From Pelomyxa schiedti (lineage: Eukaryota; Evosea; Pelobiontida; Pelomyxidae): a stretch of DNA of 64,000 bases. The position numbers and the translations under genes are program-made. The notes beneath the pieces were generated by a model. That model was not told where the DNA came from, searched no databases, and was given only the letters and a program-made list of their open reading frames with translations. Shown one piece after another: positions 59,312 through 64,000 of this stretch. Location: the NCBI GenBank assembly GCA_020536535.1, contig JAHLWZ010000859.1, positions 1 to 64,000 on the forward strand, given 5' to 3'. The number at the start of each line of letters is the position of its first letter. Position 1 is the stretch's first letter.

Positions 59312-61681
59312 CAGCCACACAAACCAAGTTAAATGGGCGCGTGGTGAGTTTATCTGTTTCCCTTCACACTATCAAGCCAACTTTACCACAACAGAAGCAA
59401 CGCAATGTAAGTCGTATGCCACTGTGATTTTTCTAATTCTTCCCCCCTATCAGGTGTATATTGTACGAGTTTGGTCTGCATCGTCTTCAGTAATCCTATT
59501 TAAAAGGTTCCGAGATTTTAGTAGTCTCTATGAAATTGTGGGCATTACTCTTAGCTTCTTAACTCAAAAAAAGTAATTCCACCTACAGGTTCAACGAAAG
59601 TTTAGGCACGCCAAAATTCCACACCTCCCTCCAAGACACATTATGGGGCTTACTGATATGGACGCCTTTGAAGCTAAGCGTGTGCATCAGTTAGAAAGCT
59701 TCCTCAAGACTATTGCTTTGCTCCCCAATTGCTTCAATATCCCAGAGGTTAAGGGGTGGTTACAAGAGCATAGTCCACGATCGAAACCAAAAGTATCAAG
59801 CTATTCCCACAGTAGAAATGTAAGGAAAACAAGGTGTCAGATGGCAACAACCAGGTTGGAATGCAGCTGATTAGTAAATGCTCAGAGCCTACTCTCGACC
59901 TCTCTGGAGTCAAGTTCAACTTCGATCAAGTAGAAATCTCCCACAATAGATCTCATATTTCCCCTTACAGACTTCTAGACCCACTTCAGTGAAATTCAAA
60001 ACCTCGTTTTCTTAACGAACCTGAATCTATCCTTCAATTTGATGCCACTGTTCCCTGACCTCACATCCTTGATTAATCTTGAAACCCTTGATGTGAGTTT
60101 CAACCGACTCACTTCACTTGAAGGCATTGGTGAGTTGAGATCCCTCAAGGTGTGCACCAGAATGTCTTACTTCATCAGAAATTTGACTGCCCTTTAAAGC
60201 ATCTCTTTGTCTCGAGCAACCGTCTCACTCAGATTTCTGAGGAAATTGGAAATCTTTCAAACCTAGAGCTATTGCACTGCTTTAATAACGAGATCAGTAC
60301 CATAAACGCCGCTTTGGGGCGCTTACAGAATCTCAAAGATTTGGATGTCAGTGGAAACCCCTTAACAGAGCTTCCAAACGAAATTGGTCACTGCACAGCC
60401 CTAGAGGTTAGGGAAGACTTATTCAAGTCTTCTTATTCAATATTCAGTCCTTGAACGCCAGTGATTGCCATTTGAGTGAACTGCCGCCTTCCATTACCAA
60501 TCTAAAGCGTCTCTGTGTTCTGAATGTGTCAGACAACTTCCTGTGTTTTCTTCCTTACGATATTGGACACTTGACACGGTTCCCTAAACTTTATTTTTGC
60601 CTTTTTTCCCAATTTTCCTTAGGTTGTGCAGCCTTAGTGTGGCGGACAACAGATTAGGAGAATTACCGCCTTCCTTATGGTATCTCACATTTAATCTGCC
60701 TTTCGTTCCCCTTTATGCATCACCTGCACAAATTGAACGTTACAAACACCAAGATACAACAGCTTGTGCAAGCTTACAGTGCAATTTGGAGGCAATGGCT
60801 TGATTCTCTTTGGGAATAATCTCCCCAGTGAATTCATGCACAGCTATTCTCTTGGAGTAGAAAAGTTATTCAACACCTTGAAGGGAAAGCTATCCACTCA
60901 GCCACTTCCTCCACCGCCACAGCCGCCACCGCTACCGGTAATCGCGAAGCCGGCCTCACCACCCCCCCAAACGCCACCTTCGCCTCCACCATCTTTCTCT
61001 CCCCAATTGCCCCCACAACCGCAGCAGGTCACAATAACCAAGGCACAAGCACCAAATGAATTTACCCCTTTAGCTGAAAATCTCAACAGCATTGTTAACA
61101 CTCTCCTTCAGTGGGTTTTGTGTGTGGATTCTGTACTGCTCACGAATTTAAAATTTCAAAAGATTCTTGCTGTAGGCTACACTGTCTCCAACATTCTAGA
61201 GGTGCAACCCTTGTTCCTTTCCCAAAACCTAATGTTTCTTCCTTCAGTGCGTACAAAAGGCACTTAGGATTGTACCTTGTCAGGCAACATATCTCCCACC
61301 AGATACATTCAGACAAATGGTGCATGAGGTTTTACTTTGCGAGTCTGAGGCCACAGCACTAGCGTCTCCCAAATCAAACAGCAATACGACCTCCAACACT
61401 TCAGCTGCTCCCAACAGCCCAACTTCAATGCCACCCACCGGCAACAGCAACAACAGCAATTCAAATTCGAACACAAGCTCCCCCACATCTCCACACCTTA
61501 GCAAACTATCCAGTGTAGTGCAGTCCAATGCTGCCTCACTCAGAACAGCATTGACCTCATTGAGTTCATTCTTCTCTGATGTTCAATCACTACCGGCACA
61601 CACCCTCATTGAGCTCAACAACACACTTTCTCCTTCCATCATTCTTGTAGCCTCCTGGTTGTCCGTTCAATCTCTAACTTG
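59312..61681 (+). CDS. PX domain plus leucine-rich-repeat protein
   Basis: The N-terminal PX domain (phosphoinositide binding) is spliced from several exons: NVYIVRVWSASSSVILFKRF with RDFSSLYE, then RKFRHAKIPHLPPRHIMG, FEAKRVHQLESFLKTIALLP and FNIPEVKGWLQEHS. An LRR array follows: LTNLNLSFNLMPLFPDLTSL, LETLDVSFNRLTSLEGIGEL, LKHLFVSSNRLTQISEEIGN, LKDLDVSGNPLTELPNEIGH, and three further repeats to about 60790. Then come a Pro-rich segment (60900-61020), a helical part and a Ser/Asn-rich tail (stop 61679-61681). The start was not resolved; an exon ending GRVKQRN precedes the PX. It likely works at endosomal or plasma membranes as a scaffold. The combination PX-LRR is uncommon outside Amoebozoa, as far as I know. 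Confidence 0.78.
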
Positions 61682-61747
61682 AGCCGAAACACCAAGAGGA
61701 AAAATAAACTAAGTTTCAAATTTCGCTCTATTCTTTCAAATGGTTGA

Positions 61748-64000
61748 CTATGTTCTGCCACCTTTTGGTTTTACTGTCCCTGGTTTGAGAGTAGCCAGGT
61801 TTCTTGCGGATTGTGTATTTGATGTGGATAGTGTGGGAGAGTTGGCCGAGTTTTCAGAACCGCTACTGTTAAGAACAGGTTTGCTTTTCTGGGGTCCGAC
61901 ATGAGCTTTTTGTACTTGGGAAGCGAACTGAAGTGCACTGGAAATTTTCAATTAGTTTAAACAGTATATTAAAGAATCTAGGAGTACTTCAGAGTGTGAT
62001 GTAAGTCTTTTTGAGTGGGAGATACGGCAACAATCATAAGAACTTTCGCTGTGCCGGCTATTAAGATGGGTCAGTTTTGAAAAACCTATAGATTCCGATA
62101 CTGAGGAAGTTTTTTAGGTATCGAGTCAACATGCAATCAGCGAAGGGTACATATTTTGCGTTGTTTTCTACGAATACTTTGAGAAACGAAGAACGGAGTG
62201 AAGAGAAGTACTTATTGCACTGATTACAGTGATTAGGTGTGACAGAGATGCGTTAATTGTGGCTGCTTCTTCTTTCTGTTTGCCTACAACTTCACTTTCG
62301 TCAAGACGCTCACATCCAGCAAGGTCTATAAGATTCAAAGTGCTTTCATAAGACTCGTGTGAAACTGCGTTATTGGCCACAATTTTAAGCTGAAATATAC
62401 TTGGTAGAATTAACTTTTTGGATTGAAAATAGTATGTTTCTGTTACCAATGTGATCTGGATGAATGTGCATTTACAGCTGTAGGTGCTTGTGCTCTGTTT
62501 TGGTATGCAGCACGGAGCAATTCAAAAACTTGTTCTGGTGATGATACTTCCACTGGGTTGCGTTAGCTGACTATAGAAGGTGAAACGAGTGTAAATGTTG
62601 AGGGGTGCAGTGTTGACCTGATGCTATGTCAGGTTTTAAAGTTTTGTGTTCAGGAGTTTGGGGAGGAACGACCCTTTTTGTAAGGTCACGAACTTTGTCC
62701 ATATAAATCTACAATTTTGTCACCAGCAATACAAAGAAAGGGAAGAAAACCTCTGCAATACTGACATACAAATGGAAATCCCACCCATAGGGGGAGAGAG
62801 TTGCGATACAGCCAAAAATCTGGTCCATGGCCCGTGGTATTATACCCCTTTGCAGCCAAATACTGGAAGGAAGGTCCGTTTTTGATCTAATGAAGACCTC
62901 TGGTGGGCCTTCCATGGTATATGTCTTCCCACTCCCGGTTTGCCCATACCTGTACAATGTTAACCGAAATTGATTGGAATAATTCCTACGCAAAGAGACA
63001 GCAGTTGTATCCGTCAAGTACACTTTGGATAAAATCAGAGGCAACATTTTGAAAAACTATTTCTTGGGATGTCGTAGGAGCCAAAACCTTGGAATGTAAA
63101 GACACTCTTAACAAAGTAGTACATACATAGTCAAACTTAAAGTTGACCGGTTCCAATCGAGTTTCACCTTTCAAATTTTGCTTTTTTATGGCATAAGTTA
63201 GAGTGGAACTGGAAGATGAAGAATACAAGTGGTTTTAAGACTTGAAGTTCTTCATTACCGGCTGGAATAGAAAATTGGATAGGAATTTCATTTTCTGTTC
63301 GATATTAGCGACCAGCATGAAATGCCACATGATACCTTGTACTTTTCGAATTCGACATACAACTCGAATATTTCCCTCAAGGTCTTGTATTCTATTGTGC
63401 ATACTACGTCTCGTCCGCTCCCACTGCAGTGTCTTTTCTGTGTGAAGTTTATGCCTCTCCTCAATTTCAGCTGTATATCTTGCACTGCACGCTTCCAGTT
63501 CTCTCTTTTGCTGCTGTTTAATACACTCAATTTCCTGGTTATGCTGCTCAATTGTGTGCGTCATTTCACTTTGATGAGCCGTAGTGAGAGTTTCTAGTTC
63601 TTCACTGTGGTGCTTGGCCTGCTCAGCATATTGCTCCTTCAAGTGCTAAGGATAATAGATCAGTGAGAAATAGGTTTAGAAAATTGGGTAGATACTTGCA
63701 AAGCAGTATTTAGAGATTCAATGGCTTGTTCTTTTTCTCCAAGGACAAGAGTTTGCCGGTCATATTTTTCCTTTATTTACATTTAATCCTTCACAAAAAA
63801 TGCAGGTAAAACCTCCAATTCCCTCTTTGATTTTGCGGCAGCTCGCAGTTCCACATCTTTTTCCTTCAAACTGCTTCTTGCAGAGTCTAAATCAGCTGTT
63901 AATGCTGCCAGCTTGGATTCAAGGAGAGCCATGTGATCTCTGAGTTTGGATTCCAATGTGCCAGCATGCTCCTTATTCACTCTGAGGCGATCATCTTAAC
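61748..64000 (-). CDS. Kinesin-14 (C-terminal motor), 5' end outside window
   Basis: Minus-end-directed microtubule motor. Coming in from the right edge: a coiled-coil stalk (LESKLAALTADLDSARSSL; EELETLTTAHQSEMTHTIEQ), then the neck LEGNIRVVCRIRK that defines C-terminal-motor kinesins. The motor follows with the P-loop YGQTGSGKTYTMEGPPE (62900-62960), RGIIPRAMDQIF, a strand VANNAVSHESYESTL, and switch II NLIDLAGCERLDESE (DLAGSER in most kinesins, here Cys for Ser). Next are NASLSHLITVI and the end of the motor LQFASQVQKAHVGP, then a short Ser/Thr tail (stop 61748-61750). At least six introns. It is convergent with the PX-LRR gene, 66 bp apart. Confidence 0.9.

Overview
The window looks like compact nuclear DNA of a free-living amoebozoan protist. 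Spliceosomal GT-AG introns are numerous and very short (about 22-60 nt). The gene set is eukaryotic core (NELF-C/D, eS30, PUF6, USP, GH47 mannosidase, CSN3, ATG9, DHHC transferase, kinesin-14) plus types familiar from Amoebozoa (SHK-like kinase-SH2 proteins, and a vWA/zinc-ribbon protein like those of Dictyostelium). An archamoeba (Pelomyxa-like) is my best guess, but that is inference. About 28 genes sit in 64 kb, in divergent and convergent pairs with gaps usually under 300 bp. Intron-exon joins were worked out by eye from frame continuity and family conservation, so gene ends are firmer than internal boundaries.

Left part (1-19.3 kb): C-terminal end of a receiver-like protein at the edge; NELF-C/D (-); a secreted unknown (-); an unknown (+); eS30 (-); two small unknowns; a PUF6/Puf-A homologue with an RGG-acidic head (+); a DUF4419 protein (+); a two-TM, coiled-coil, Pro-Glu-repeat protein (-).

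Middle (19.4-39 kb): a DUSP-type ubiquitin hydrolase with a huge low-complexity head (-); a multi-pass membrane protein (-); an SHK-like kinase-SH2 protein (-); then a striking fusion gene (+) joining an unknown acidic/poly-Pro head, a complete but catalytically altered actin, a zinc ribbon, and a vWA domain that has a second vWA domain nested inside it; a GH47 alpha-1,2-mannosidase (+); an unknown with a beta-rich C-terminus (-).

Right part (39-64 kb): a Ras-like GTPase lacking Gln61 (+); a trehalase/GH63-like glycosidase (-); CSN3 (+); a second kinase-SH2 protein whose SH2 lacks the phosphotyrosine Arg (-); ATG9 (-); a Polycomb-like PHD protein (+); a GC-rich DHHC palmitoyltransferase (-); a circularly permuted tRNA-Thr(UGU) gene (-) beside a dead Rho GTPase copy (-); a small zinc-finger ORF (-); an unrecognised 400-residue protein (+); a PX-LRR protein (+); and the motor end of a kinesin-14 running off the right edge (-).

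The two observations most worth checking are the permuted tRNA gene at 56152-56232 and the actin-zinc ribbon-nested vWA fusion at 29498-34808. I know of no description of either in Amoebozoa. No operon-like logic ties the genes together; they are independent housekeeping, signalling, trafficking and chromatin genes.
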